From positions 14,279,501-14,343,500 of the forward strand of contig OU612070.1 in the NCBI GenBank assembly GCA_914767715.1: DNA of 64,000 bases. Direction: 5' to 3'. Shown one piece after another: positions 13,101 through 28,100 of this stretch. Position 1 is the first letter of the stretch, and each line of letters opens with the position of its first letter. The notes below the pieces were generated by a model. That model did not search any database. It worked only from the letters and a program-made list of their open reading frames with translations, and was not told the origin of the DNA. Origin of the DNA: Membranipora membranacea (lineage: Eukaryota > Bryozoa > Gymnolaemata > Cheilostomatida > Membraniporidae). The position numbers and the translations under genes are program-made.

Positions 13101-16100
13101 ACTAATTAAACATCCCTAGAGCTTTCTAAGTGTAAGAAGTGGTCTTGTTTTTGTTTTATTTTAGGTTTGACATGTGAGTTTGCGCTGGGAGAGTGTCTAG
13201 CTGACAGTATCACTTGCACGGCTGGAGAGCCTAGACCAGAATTACCATGTGACTCTGGTGAATGTTGCCAAGCTTACGATACAAGTATGACAACAACAGA
13301 GTTAATATTCCCAACAACCACAGAGCCAACAACTGGTAAGTCTTACAAATTTCTGCGTAACCTCATCATCACCTCATTTAAGTGTCTTTGAATTATTATT
13401 ACTCATGTAAACCAGATTCAATCACATCCGCTCATTGATATGAATTTATTGATCAGTGGTAAAATACATAGAATGGCTATTCATGGTGATATGTCATCAG
13501 TATGTAACTTTGTGTATGTAACTGGATAAAGCTAAAGATCTGGTATCTTTTACTTTCTGCATTACTTGACGTCCCGGTAACAACCTTTAAAAACTAAGGC
13601 AAGCTGCTTGACAAACGTTTACTAGGGTCAGCTATATTACAATACTGAACTTGTGGACCAGTCAAAAATGGAAAATGCTGTCCAGCAACCATACATAAAT
13701 AGCCATACCCTTGTTCAGGGTCAGATATGGATTCCTCATCCATATAATACATGCCAGTGCATCCACTTGATCAAAAATTTTCTACATTGCCGCCACAGAT
13801 GCTGGAAAATTTTCATTTTTTCTCAGAGGAAAATTGGTCATGCGGAGAAGATACAGAATTCTCATCACCTAGCGGAGTGCTGGCTTCTCCTAATTATCCA
13901 TCTAATTATGGTAACAACATGGACTGTTCCTACAGTATATCTGTTGGAGAGAATTCTGGAGCTGTTGTGGTCATCACATTCACTGACTTTGATCTTGAGT
14001 CTCATTCTACCTGCGGATTCGATTATGTTGAGGTGAAAACAAATTATTGAATACAGTCCTTAGATTTTTATAATTTGCATTTCTCTTGGTTCAAGCTGAG
14101 TTTTCATAATTAAATTATACAGGACTAAAGCAATTTATAGTATGGCAGCTAGTTCTGCAGTAGTTATGCAATATTTTGACACTGAAAAAAATTCATAGCA
14201 CTTCTTGGTAAAGATTATTGTAGTGCTAGAAGTTGCCCCCATTTTTAGGTATCAAAACTTGGTGCTGTACCAGTGCAATATGCTAACACTTACAAATATT
14301 TTTAATTACTTATCATTTCCACATAAGTTAAATATAAATATGTTTTCAATGTCAGGAACATTGTACAATAGTAGATGACTCAGTTCATTAACCTTTAAAG
14401 TTCTCTCAAGTAGATTCAAGTAGTAGAATTTTATGCTGGTACAGCACAAAGTTCTGATACCTCACAGGTGCCATTGATTAGAAAGAAGGTTAATTTCTAG
14501 CGCTACATATAATTTTTACCAAGAAATGCTATGAATCTATTTTTCAGCATGCCAAAATATTGAATATCTACTGCAGAACTAGCTGTCTGACTATGTATTG
14601 CCTTGGTCCTTCGTTAGTCTTTAAGTAGAGCAATATTCCGGTTCATTTATCAAACAACACTTCACTTTAGATCTTTGATGGTGAGAGCGGTATCTCACTA
14701 GGAAAGTATTGTGGTACAGACGCTCCTCAGATACAAGCTTTCTCTCACTATGTTACTATCGTGTTCCACACTGATGGCAGTGTTACAGAATCAGGCTGGC
14801 ATCTCACTTGGTCATGTGAGTATAAGCCTTATTTGGAAACCATTGCTGGTGTGGTTAGGTTTATTAAGCTTGTCAACTCTTGCTTATGAGCTATTGTGAA
14901 GAGAGTTATCCCTCCTAAAACAAAGAAAACTCTTTGCAAAAAGAGGTTTTGCATTTGTGCTTGCTCCCTATCTGGTTTCTTTTGTAACACAGTTATTTGG
15001 TTTTGTTAAGGTTGTGCTAGACGTGCCCTCGAAATGCATTGAATTGTCTTCCACGCCAAGCATGGGTGTGGCTCCATAAGCTATACACACCCACTTTCCA
15101 TACCTTGTCACAACATTGCTAAGTAACTGACCAATGGGTAATGACCAATGAGTATGGAGCAATGACCAATCAAATGCACTCTATTGTACCAACTGGCTAA
15201 TGACAAAAGTCTAGGTCCACAACGTGGTCCACAACACCATCATGCTGGTCTCTGAATAGACGCATTGTTAGCATGCCCACGACGACGTGGTTTGACATCG
15301 AACAAAACAAGGGAAGACAATTCCACGCATTTTGTGGACCTGTTTAGCTACACCTTTAGTCACAACAAATATGGTGAAAACGATTTCCTCATTGAAACAA
15401 AGTACCATGCATTGTCTTCTTCATATCATTGTCACTTAATACTAACATTCTCTTTTGTACTGATGTAAAAATTTTTTTTAGCATCTATACAAACTACTAC
15501 TCCAACCTATACAACAGATGAACCAGGTAAGGTTAACTTTACCTAAGGGTCTCTCTTTATGTAATCAAACTTGATCTAGCATCACAATGAACTAGATGAA
15601 CTAAGCTATGATCTGACCACATGAGCCGGACAGTTTTGCATCTTGTTGGTGGGGTGTCTGATCGTATCAGTTATAGTTGTACATATTATGCATTGTTGTA
15701 GATTATAATTGTGTTGACGTGCTCAAACTTTACCGCAGTTCCTTGTATAATCATTTCATTATTGACCACATCCCATCCCCATGTCATTGATGATGAAATG
15801 CCCACACCAGCAACCCAGAGCCATAAACTAAAATCATTGCGAGTTCATCAGACCAGAATTCATACTTCCCAATAAGAGGGTTAGTCCTCTAAATCATCTG
15901 CCATGGCGGAGGATTCGGACTCTTCCTCTCATTGCTGGGACTGGTTAAAATAACTTGAATATTTAATGTGACTGATAGATCTACTATGAAAAATCTAGGG
16001 TCGATTCTGTAGTATTGTGCAAATGAATTATATAAGCTCCATCCCCGCAATTATTCCTTTTATGGACACACTTTAGTTATTTGCATTCTGTCGGTATCTT

Positions 16101-19100
16101 GTTATAACAATTTGAAGTACATTACCCTTTCTGAGGTATGTCAGGGAAACCCTTAGGTCTGTTAGTGCAATAACAATGATGGATGTCACAAAGTTGACAG
16201 TGAGTGGGAGAGAAATGAAGCAATTTTGTATTTCGTTCTCACAGAGATGGTAGATTGTGGTGAGCCTTTTGTTTTTGACGGTGGTGTCTCTGGGAATCTT
16301 ACATCACCCAACTACCCAGGAAACTATCCAAACCACGCTGATTGTGAATGGACAATTAGCTTACCTGCAGGCCAGGTTATAGGACTAAACTTCCGAGAGT
16401 TTCATGTGGAGGATCACCATTCTTGTCTTTTTGATGCTGTTGAGGTAAGTGAAGCTGAAGCAGCGTTTTTAATAATCATTTCTGGTAATGATGATGATAG
16501 AATTTATGACATACTTCATGAATTTCTTACAAATCTACAAACTTAGAGATCTACCAAAACGTCACTTATAATTTTTTAGATATACGTCACACAAAACTAA
16601 TCGTTGCCGGTAATGTTGCTGCTCAATCGGGACTATTCAGCTGCATAATTTCTGTAGATTTTTCGTTGCTGCAAATGATAGCGTACTACTCATCTTGTGA
16701 AAGATGATGAATTTTCGACATATTTAATATCATAAACCGAAACTATGAACTTAGAGATCTACTGTTGAGTTGCTCATACTATTTTAGATCTATGACACAC
16801 AAAATGGAGAAGAACTCACAGTGCATTGTGGGAATGGCACCAAAATTGTAGAAGGTTTGACAAACTCTGTTACGATAAGATTTAGAACTGATGGTAGCGT
16901 AAATCATAAAGGATGGGTTCTCGAATGGGCTGGTAAGTCTATCTAAGGCGTTCATCCTAATCAGGGCCTTGAGAGCAGGACTAATGTGCGTTAGCACAAC
17001 CCACATGCATTAATAAGATCACTCTCTACCTCGTTGATATAAAGAGTACCCAGAATTCCAGCAGGCAAGAGTATAGGGCACGGCCTGAGTACAATGGGTC
17101 CAAGTACTTGTACTCTCTCCGAATTCAAGAGTAGACTAGTTTTATAGTGCTGGCAGGGTGGTGTAGTGGTTAGGATTCGAGCTTCTCAATCTGAAAGTTG
17201 TAGGTTCAAATCCCTGTCACTACACATGCTGCTAAAGAAGATGGGCTCTCCGGACAATAGCCTAGATTACCCATCCTCACCTTGTACAAGGGTGCGCTAA
17301 TTAGATGAGATGATCTTAATTTATTAAAGGGGCACTGAATAGCATTAAAGGGTACGTTATTTTTTTTTTTTTTTATTATTATTATTATACATATTAGTAA
17401 ATATTGTAAATTCACATCCTGATTAATCACTATGTGTATATTATAGAGCTGACATGTAGGTTTGCTGGCCATTTTTGTGAGAGCGGTGATATCGGATGTG
17501 ATGATGGAAGTTCCCCTAGAGATGACCTTCCCTGTGATTCGGTCGGATATGTCTGCTGTGCTGAGAATGGTAAGTTTATCTGTCTATATAATATGTAAAT
17601 TCTAAACTGCTTTAGAACAAATATGCTCATACAGACTGTCATTAAAATGGACAAATTCTCCAAGAAGTTTTCCTTTGAAAAGTCTTGCATTGGAGAGTGG
17701 TGGTCACATGGTGATCCAGACCGAGTAGTTCCTACCAATAATAAACTGAAGCTGAACTGAACCCGGTTCTGAGATCGATAGAAGCCTGTATTACCTGTCA
17801 TGGTCTGCTGTTGAAGATTCAATTAAATTGATTTTAATCGAAATGTAAATTGTGGTACCTACAAGTACTGTTTGTTCATTGCAGAGATGACAACTGAAGA
17901 ACCTCCCACTACAACACCAACAACAACAACAACATCACGAAGAACAACACAAACAACCACCATGCCGGAGGAAACCTCTACAGGTAAACAAGTAACTAAG
18001 ACCAATGAATATTGTGACATCAGTCCAAAATGTCTTTTTACCATGTTTTGGAAGGTGCTTTTATTGACCTTCATTATTTCGCAAAATAATGGTGTATTTC
18101 AATGAATCAAAGACATCAAACAAAATCCATTTACTCATATTCATGTCAATGATGTTCTCCCTTTGAGATATCGTATTCTATCTACCAATATGTTAAACTA
18201 CACCTATCATGTTATATTTCAGCTGATGAAATAGAGATTTGTGAGGAGTTTAATCAGGCTACTGGATCACTTACTTCACCAAACTATCCCAATAATTATC
18301 CTCATAACTTCCACTGTCAGTGGATCATCACCTTACCTTCTGATGATGACACCATCGGGATTCATGTGGCAGAATTTAATATAGAATCTCATTCAAGTTG
18401 TTCTTGGGATGCTCTGCATGTAAGTTATTGTTGCTCACAAAATCTATCATTTATTTCTAGCAAATTATTGAGTGTCCAGTCTCTTCCCCTTTAGAACTTT
18501 TCTTGACCTCTCCTTGTGATGAAGTCCCGGTTTCGATGGATATCAAATATTTATATATTAGGCCACTCCAAATTGATACATTGTTCAGATGAACGCCCGC
18601 CACCTTGTCAGAGCCTGATAAAATCATAATTCCGCCAGACGCCAGTTAGAAAAAGTGATAAAATATAAAATATTTTACTTTCTGGTCAATAGACAGTTTT
18701 CTGAGCTCTTATTTGAGCCTCTTTTCAAAATCGTCCTCTCCAGTTTGGTACTTTTAACCCATGCCGCATAGGAAAAACGTGCTGAAAAGAGGGTTACCTT
18801 TAAAACCGCATATAATAGGATAAAAATGATTATGATTCAGAATCAGCACCATTTAAAACTGATAGGGACATAGTTTGTGAAATAGCTTTGGTATTCGGGT
18901 AGTCTTATATCAATTTCTGCCAGTTTTGCGGACATATTTCATGGAATTTCTCATGAAGTTTGTCACTAAAATTGAGATTTATCAGCTTTCAAGCCCCAAA
19001 TGATTTTGAAAACCTGTCACACAGGGTTTTCAATAGTACAGATTCTGAATCAAAAATCATTTTTATCCTAACATAAGCGTTTTCAAGGTAACCCTCTTTC

Positions 19101-22100
19101 AGCACGGTTTTCCTATGTAGCGTGGGTTAAAAGTACCAAACTGGAGAGAGGGCAACTCCTCAAATTAGAGCTCAGAAAACTGTCTGTTGACCAAGTAAAA
19201 TATAAAACATATACCCCTAAACACGTGTAAATTCCCTATATGTATGCACATGGTATGAATGATATTATAATTTTATTACCTATTGTGAGTGGTGACGCAA
19301 TATAGATGGAGAGAACACAAAATGTAACATGAAAACTTCTTCTACAATTTTTCTTCATCTTTCATTGTCCATTGTAGATTTTACAATAGTATTTGATCGG
19401 CCAATTAGTATTGTGCTTGACTAATGTGAGGTGATAAAATTTGACTCTGGGTAGGAGGCGTGGCTTGTTACTCTTGGTCATTGGCTACTTATTTGTATAC
19501 AAACATTGTTAAAGCACATGGTTATATCAATGCTCAGATGGCTCGCTATGTGAGTTAGTGGCAAACATTATCAAACACTCATGAGTTGGCAAGGTCAACC
19601 ATTTGAGATTGGTACATGTGAGCTGGAGAGAGGGAGAGAAAAAAACAAAATAGAATTTTCAGCCACTTGAGTTCAGGGTTTATCGCTGGAGTTAATATAA
19701 AAAAGTAATTCAGCTCCAGCTGTTTCATAGGGCTAAAATATAAAATAAAAAAACACCTCCCTCCACCTACTAATCTTCACACTGTCATCTAGATCAAGGT
19801 ATTAATTTGGAGTGGCCTTAGTATCATTGTTTGGTTTCATGTTGTATGGTTAAATCCAAAGCACCGAAATTTGTCATTGCGGTGTTACTGTTTTGGTCCT
19901 GAATGTGATAATTATTGTGTTATTCTTTTACTAGTTTTATGATGGTGAAACGGACGAACATTTAGCTACACACTGTGGTGATGGAGAAAGGTTTGTGGAG
20001 GGAATATCGAATACCATCAAAGTAGTGTTCAGAACAGATGGTAGCGTTGCACAGGATGGATGGATGCTCAACTGGGCCCGTATGTATTTTTTGTGTCTTG
20101 TTGTGTTTGTTGTATTCATTATATTTGGTGTATTTGTTGTATTTGTACGTAATTCAATAAATGAGCAAGCAGGCCTGTCATAAGCAGCCATTTATTTTAA
20201 TTTTTGCCTTAGAAGCCAATTGAGTTGTCCTCAAATACATAGAAATATTGTAACTCCTGTGAAAGAGTTACAACGATGATACTAATTTAACATCCCTAGA
20301 GCTTTCTAAGTGTAAGAAGTGGTCTTGTTTTTGTTTTATTTTAGGTTTGACATGCGAGTTTGCGCTGGGAGAGTGTCTAGCTGACAGTAACACTTGCACG
20401 GCTGGAGAGCCTAGACCAGACCTGCCATGTGACTCCGGTGAATGTTGCCAAGCTTACGATACAATTATGACAACAACAGAGTTAATATTCCCAACAACAA
20501 CCACAGAGCCAACAACTGGTGAGTCTTACAAATTTTTGCGTAACCTCATCATCACCTCATTTAAGTGTCTTTGAATTATTATTACTCATGTAAACCAGAT
20601 TCAATCACATCCGCTCATTGATATGAATTTATTGATCAGTGGTAAAATACATAGCATGGCTATTCGTGGAGATATGTCATCAGAATGTAACTTTGTGTCA
20701 GTAACTGGATAAAGCTAAGGATCTGGTATCTTTTACTTTATGCATTACTTGACGTCCCGGTAACAACCTTTAAAAACTAAGGCAAGCTGCTTGACAAACG
20801 TTTACAAGGGTCAGCTATATTACAATACTGAACTTGTGGACCAATCCAAAATGGTAAATGCGGTCCAGCAACCATACATAAATAGCCATACTCTTGTTCA
20901 GGGTGAGATATGGATTCCTCATCTATATAATACATGCCAGTGCATCCACTTGATCAAAAATTTTCTACATTGCCGCCACAGATGCTGGGAAATTTTCTTC
21001 TTTTCTCAGAGGAAAATTGGTCATGCGGAGAAGATACAGAATTCTCATCACCTAGCGGAGTGCTGGCTTCTCCTAATTATCCATCTAATTATAGTAACAA
21101 CATGGACTGTTCCTACAGTATATCTGTTGGAGAGAATTCTGGAGCTGTTGTGGTCATCACATTCACTGACTTTGATCTTGAGTCTCATTCTACCTGCCGA
21201 TTCGATTATGTTGAGGTGAATACGAATTATTGAATACAGTCCTTAGATTTTTATAATTTGCATTTCTCTTGGTTCAAACTGAGTTTTCATAATTAAATTA
21301 TACAGAACTAAAGCAATTTATAGTATGGCAGCTAGTTCTGCAGTAGTTATGCGACATTTTGACACTGAAAAAAATTCATAGCACTTCTTGGTAAAGATTA
21401 TTGTTGTGCTAGAAGTTGCCCCCATTTTTAGGTATCAAAACTTGGTGCTGTACCAGTGCAATATGCTAACACTTACAAATATTTTTAATTACTTATCATT
21501 TCCACATAAGTTAAATATAAATATGTTCACAATGTCAGGAACATTGTACAATAGTAGATAACTCAGTCCATTAACCTTTAAAGTTCTCTCAAGTAGATTC
21601 AAGTAGTAGAATATTATGCTGGTACAGCACAAAGTTCTGATACCTCACAGGTGCCATTGATGAGAAAGAAGGGTAATTTCTAGCACTGCATAAAATTTTT
21701 ACCAAGAAATGCTATGAATCTATTTTTCAGCATGCCAAAATATTGAATATCTACTGCAGAACTAGCTGTCTGGCTATATATTGCCTTGGTCCTTCGTTAG
21801 GCTTTAAGTAGAGTAATATTCCGGTTCATTTATCAAACAACTCTTCACTTTAGATCTTTGATGGTGAGAGCGGTATCTCACTAGGAAAGTATTGTGGTAC
21901 AGACGCTCCTCAGATACAAGCTTTCTCTTACTATGTTACTATCGCGTTCCACACTGATGGCAGTGTTACAGAATCAGGCTGGCGTCTCACTTGGTCATGT
22001 GAGTATAAGCCTTATTTGGAAACCATTGCTGGTTAGGTTTATTAAGCTTATCAACTCTTGCTTATGAGCTATTGCGAAGAGAGTTAACCCCTCCTAAAAC

Positions 22101-25100
22101 AAAGAAAACTCTTTGCAAGAAGAGGTTTTGCATTTGTGCTTGCTCCCTATCTGGTTTCTTTTGTAACACAGTTATCTGGTTTTGTTAAGGTCTTGCTAGA
22201 CAGACCCTCGAATGCATTGAATTGTCTTCCACGCCAAGCATGGGTGTGGCTCCATAAGCTATACACACCTACTTTCCATACCTTGTCACAACATTGCTAA
22301 GTAACTGACCAATGGGTAATGACCAATGAGTAAGGACCAATGATCAATCAAATGCACTCTATTGTACCAACTGGCTTATGACAAAAGTCTAGGTCCACAA
22401 CAAGGTCCACAACACCATCGCTAGCATGCCCACCAACGGAGTGGTTTGACATCGAACAAAACAAGGGAAGACAATTCCACACAATTTGTGGGCCTGTTTA
22501 GCTACACCTTACACCGTCACAACAAATATGGTGAAAACGATTTCCTCATTGAAACGATGTACCATGCATTATCTTCTTCATATCATTGTCACTTAATACT
22601 GACATTCTCATTTGCACTGATGTAAAAATTTCATTTTAGCATTTATACAAACTACTACTCCAACCTATACAACAGACGAACCAGGTAAGCTTAAATATAC
22701 CTCAGGGTATCTCTTTATGTTATCAAACTTGACCTAGCATCACTCTGACCAATGAACTAAGCTATGATCTGATAACATGAGCTGAACAGTTTTGCATCTT
22801 GTTGGTGGGGTCTCTGATCGTATCAGTTCTAGTTGTACATATGCATTGTCGTAGATTATAATTGTGTTGACTTGCTCAAACTTTACCGCGGTTCCTTGTA
22901 TAAGCATTTCATTATTGACCACATCCCATCCCCATGTCATTGATGATGAAATGCCCACACCAGCAACTCATAGCCATAAACTAAAATCATTGCGAGTTCA
23001 TCAGACTGAAATTCATACTCCCAAATAAGAGGGTTGGTCCTCTGTATCCTCTGCCGAATGGCGAAGGATTTGGACTATTTCTGTCATTGGTGAGACTTGT
23101 TAGAATGACTTGAATATCTAATGTGACTGATAGATCCACTATGAAAAATCTAGGGTCGATTCTGTAGTATTGTGCAAATGAATTATATAAGCTCCATCCC
23201 CACAATTATTCTTTTTATGGACACACTTTTGTTGTTTACATTCTGTCAGTATCTTGTAAAAACAATTTGAAGTACATTACCCTTTCTGAGGTATGTCAGG
23301 GAAACCCTTAGGTCTGTTAGTGCAATAACAATGATGGATGTCACAAAGTTGACAGTGAGTGGGAGAGAAATGACGCAATTTTGTACCTCGTTCTCACAGA
23401 GATGGTAGATTGTGGTGAGCCTTTTGTTTTTGACGGTGGTGTCTCTGGGAATCTTACATCACCCAACTACCCGGGAAACTATCCAAACCACGCTGATTGT
23501 GAATGGGCAATTAGCTTACCTGCAGGCCAGGTTATAGGACTAAACTTCCGAGAGTTCCATGTGGAAGATCACCATTCTTGTCTTTTTGATGCTGTTGAGG
23601 TATGTGAAGCTGAAGCAGCGTTTTTAATAATCATTTCTGGTAATGATGATGATAGAATTTTTGACATACTTCATGAATTTCTTAAAAATCTACAAACTTA
23701 GAGATCTACCAAAACGTCACTTATAATTTTTTAGATATACGTCACACAAAACTAATCGTTGCCGGTAATGTTGCTGCTCAATCGGGACTATTCAGCTGCA
23801 TTATTTCTGTAGATTTTTTGTTGCTGCAAATGATAGCGTACTACTCATCTTGTGAAAGATGATGAATTTTCGACATATTTAATACCATACACCGAAACCA
23901 TGAACTTAGAGATCTACTGTTGAGTTGCTCATACTATTTTAGATCTATGACACACAAAATGGAGAAGAACTCACAGTGCTTTGTGGGAATGGCACCAAAA
24001 TTGTAGAAGGTGTGACAAACTCTGTTACGATAAGATTTAGAACTGATGGTAGCGTAAATCATAAAGGATGGGTTCTCGAATGGGCTGGTAAGTCTATCTA
24101 AGGCGTTCATCCTAATCAGGGCCTTGAGAGCGGGACTAATGTGCGTTAGCACGTCCCACATGCATTAATAAGATCACTCTCTACCTCGTCAATATAAAGA
24201 GTACCCCGAATTCCAGCAGGCAAGGGTATAGGGCACAGCCTGAGTACAATGGGTCCAAGTACTTGTACTCTCTCCGAATTCAAGAGTAGACTAGTTTTAT
24301 AGTGCTGGCAGGGTGGTGTAGTGGTTAGGATTCGAGCTTCTCAATCTGAGAGTTGTAGGTTCAAATCCCAGTCACTACACATGCTGCTAAAGAAGATGAG
24401 CTCTCCGGACAATAGCCTAGATTACCCATCCTTACCTTGTACAAGGGTGCGCTAATTAGATGAGATGATCTTTATTTATTAAAGGGGCACTGAATAGCAT
24501 TAAAGGGTACGTTATTTTTTAATTTATTATTATTACTATTATATATATTAGTAAATATCGTAAATTCACATCCTAATTAATCACTATGTGTATATTATAG
24601 AGCTGACATGTAGGTTTGCTGGCCATTTTTGTGAGAGCGGTGATATCGGATGTGATGATGGAAGTTCCCCTAGAGACGACCTTCCCTGTGATTCGGTCGG
24701 ATATGTCTGCTGTGCTGAGAATGGTAAGTTTATCTGTCTATATAATATGAATAAATGAATATATTATGTATTATTCATATTCAAAACTGCTTCAGAACTA
24801 ATATGCTCATACATACTGTAGTTCTCGTCAACACTATGCTAACTGAAGCTGAGCCCGAAATGAACCCGATTCTGAGATTGATAGATACTGTATTACCTGT
24901 CTTGGTTTGTTATTAAAGATTTGATTTAATTGAATTTGAATGAAATTGGAATTGTGGTGCCTACACTGTTTGCTGTTTGTAATTGGCGCTTCACCTCTAA
25001 GTACTGTTTGGTCAATACAGAGATGACAACTGAAGAGCCTCCAACTACAACAACAGCATCACTAACAACAACACGAACAACTACACGAACAACCACCATG

Positions 25101-28100
25101 TCGGAGGAAACCTCTACAGGTAAACAAGCAACTAAAACCATAGAATATTGCGACAACAGTCCAAAATGTCTTGTTATCATATTTTGGAGGGTGCTTCCAT
25201 TGCCCTAAATTATTTCGCAAAATAATGGTGAATTTCAATAAATCAAAGTCGTCAAACAAACTTCGTATTCTATCTTCTTATATGTTAAACTACGCAAAAT
25301 GTGTTATATTTTAGCTGATGATATAGAGATTTGTGACGAGTTTAATCAGGCTACTGGATCGCTCACTTCACCAAACTATCCCAATAAATATCCTGATAAC
25401 TTCCATTGTCAGTGGATTATCACCTTACCTTCTGATGATGACATCATCGGAATTCATGTAGCAGAATTTAATATAGAATCTCATTCAAGTTGTTCTTTTG
25501 ATGCTCTACATGTAAGTTATTGTTGCAAACAGAGCCTAACATTCATTTTTGGCGAGTGACTACTGTGTGTCCAGTAGCCATTGTGTTGGCTGTGATTGGT
25601 GGGTGGGAAGAAGAAGAAGAACCGATGCCAGGTCATGTGGTACTTTTAGGAAAGTACCTTCGACCTTACTGAAAGTACCAGATGGCCTGGCATTGGCTCT
25701 TCTTCTCCCAACCCACCAATTAGAGTCAACACATTGGCTCGTGTCCAGTGTCTTCCGTTTTGGAATTTTCTTGCCCTTTCTTTGTGACAAAGTCTCGGTT
25801 TTGATGAGTGCCCTTGTTTATATAAAGTAGTTATTTTTATCATGTATATTATTATTTGGCTTTATGGTGTATGGTTAAATCCAATGCACCGGAGTTTGTT
25901 ATTGCGGTTCTACTGTTTTTGTCCTGATTGTGATAATGATTGCGGTACTCTTTTACTAGTTTTATGATGGTGAGACAGGTGAACATTTAGCTACTCACTG
26001 TGGTGGTGGAGAAAGGTTTGTGGAGGGAACATCAAACAGCATCAAAGTTGTGTTCAGAACAGATGGCAGCATTACACGAGATGGATGGATGCTAAACTGG
26101 GCCGGTATGTATTTGTTGTGTTTGTTGTATTTGCTGTATTTGATGTATTTGTTCTATTTGTATGTTTTTGTATGTTTTTGTACGTAATTCAATAAATGAG
26201 CAAGCAGGCCTGTCATAAGCGGCCATTTTTTTTCAATTTTGCCTCAGACGCCAATTGAGTTTTCCTTGGCTACATACAAATATGGTAATTCCTGTGGAAA
26301 AGTTACAACAATGATACTGATAAAACATTCCTACAGCTGTAACAAGTGGTCTTGTTTTTGTTTTATCTTAGGTCTGACATGTGAGTTTGCGCTGGGAGAG
26401 TGTCTAGCTGACAGTAACACTTGCACGGCTGGAGAGCCTAGACCAGACCTACCATGTGACTCTGGTGAATGTTGTCAAGCTTACGATACAATTATGACAA
26501 CAACAGAGTTAATATTCCCAACAACCACAGAGCCAACAACTGGTAAGTCTTGCAAATTTCTGCGTAACCTCATCATCACCTCATTTAAGTGTCTTTGAAT
26601 TATTATTACTCATGTAAACCAGGTTCAATCACATCCGCTCATTGATATGAATTTATTGATCAGTGGTAAAATACATAGCATGGCTATTCGTGGAGATATG
26701 TCATCAGAATGTAACTTTGTGTCAGTAACTGGATAAAGCTAAGGATCTGGTATCTTTTACTTTATGCATTACTTGACGTCCCGGTAACAACCTTTAAAAA
26801 CTAAGGCAAGCTGCTTGACAAACGTTTACAAGGGTCAGCTATATTACAATACTTAACTTGTGGACCAATCAAAGATGGGAAATACAGTCCAGCAACCATA
26901 CCATAAATAGCCATACCCTTGTTCAGGGTCAGATATGGATTCCTCATCCATATAATACATGCCAGTACATCCACTTGATCAAAAATTTTCTACATTGCCG
27001 CCACAGATGCTGGGAAATTTTCTTCTTTTCTCAGAGGAAAATTGGTCATGCGGAGAAGATACAGAATTCTCATCACCTAGCGGAGTGCTGGCTTCTCCTA
27101 ATTATCCATCTAATTATAGTAACAACATGGACTGTTCCTACAGTATATCTGTTGGAGAGAATTCTGGAGCTGTTGTGGTCATCACATTCACTGACTTTGA
27201 TCTTGAGTCTCATTCTACCTGCCGATTCGATTATGTTGAGGTGAGTACGAATTATTGAATACAGTCCTTAGATTTTTATAATTTGCATTTCTCTTGGTTC
27301 AAACTGAGTTTTCATAATTAAATTATACAGAACTAAAGCAATTTATAGTATGGCAGCTAGTTCTGCAGTAGTTATGCAACATTTTGACACTGAAAAAAAT
27401 CCATAGCACTTCTTGGTAAAGATTATTGTTGTGCTAGAAGTTGCCCCCATTTTTAGGTATCAAAACTTGGTGCTGTACCAGTGCAATATGCTAACACTTA
27501 CAAATATTTTTAATTACTTATCATTTCCACATAAGTTAAATATAAATATGTTCTCAATGTCAGGAACATTGTACAATAGTAGATAACTCAGTCCATTAAC
27601 CTTTAAAGTTCTCTCAAGTAGATTCAAGTAGTAGAATATTATGCTGGTACAGCACAAAGTTCTGATACCTCACAGGTGCCATTGATGAGAAAGAAGGGTA
27701 ATTTCTAGCACTACATAAAATTTTTACCAAGAAATGCTATGAATCTATTTTTCAGCATGCCAAAATATTGAATATCTACTGCAGAACTAGCTGTCTGGCT
27801 ATATATTGCCTTGGTCCTTCGTTAGGCTTTAAGTAGAGTAATATTCCGGTTCATTTATCAAACAACTCTTCACTTTAGATCTTTGATGGTGAGAGCGGTA
27901 TCTCACTAGGAAAGTATTGTGGTACAGACGCTCCTCAGATACAAGCTTTCTCTTACTATGTTACTATCGTGTTCCACACTGATGGCAGTGTTACAGAATC
28001 AGGCTGGCGTCTCACTTGGTCATGTGAGTATAAGCCTTATTTGGACACCATTGCTGGTGTGGTTAGGTTTATTAAGCTTGTCAACTCTTGCTTATGAGCT

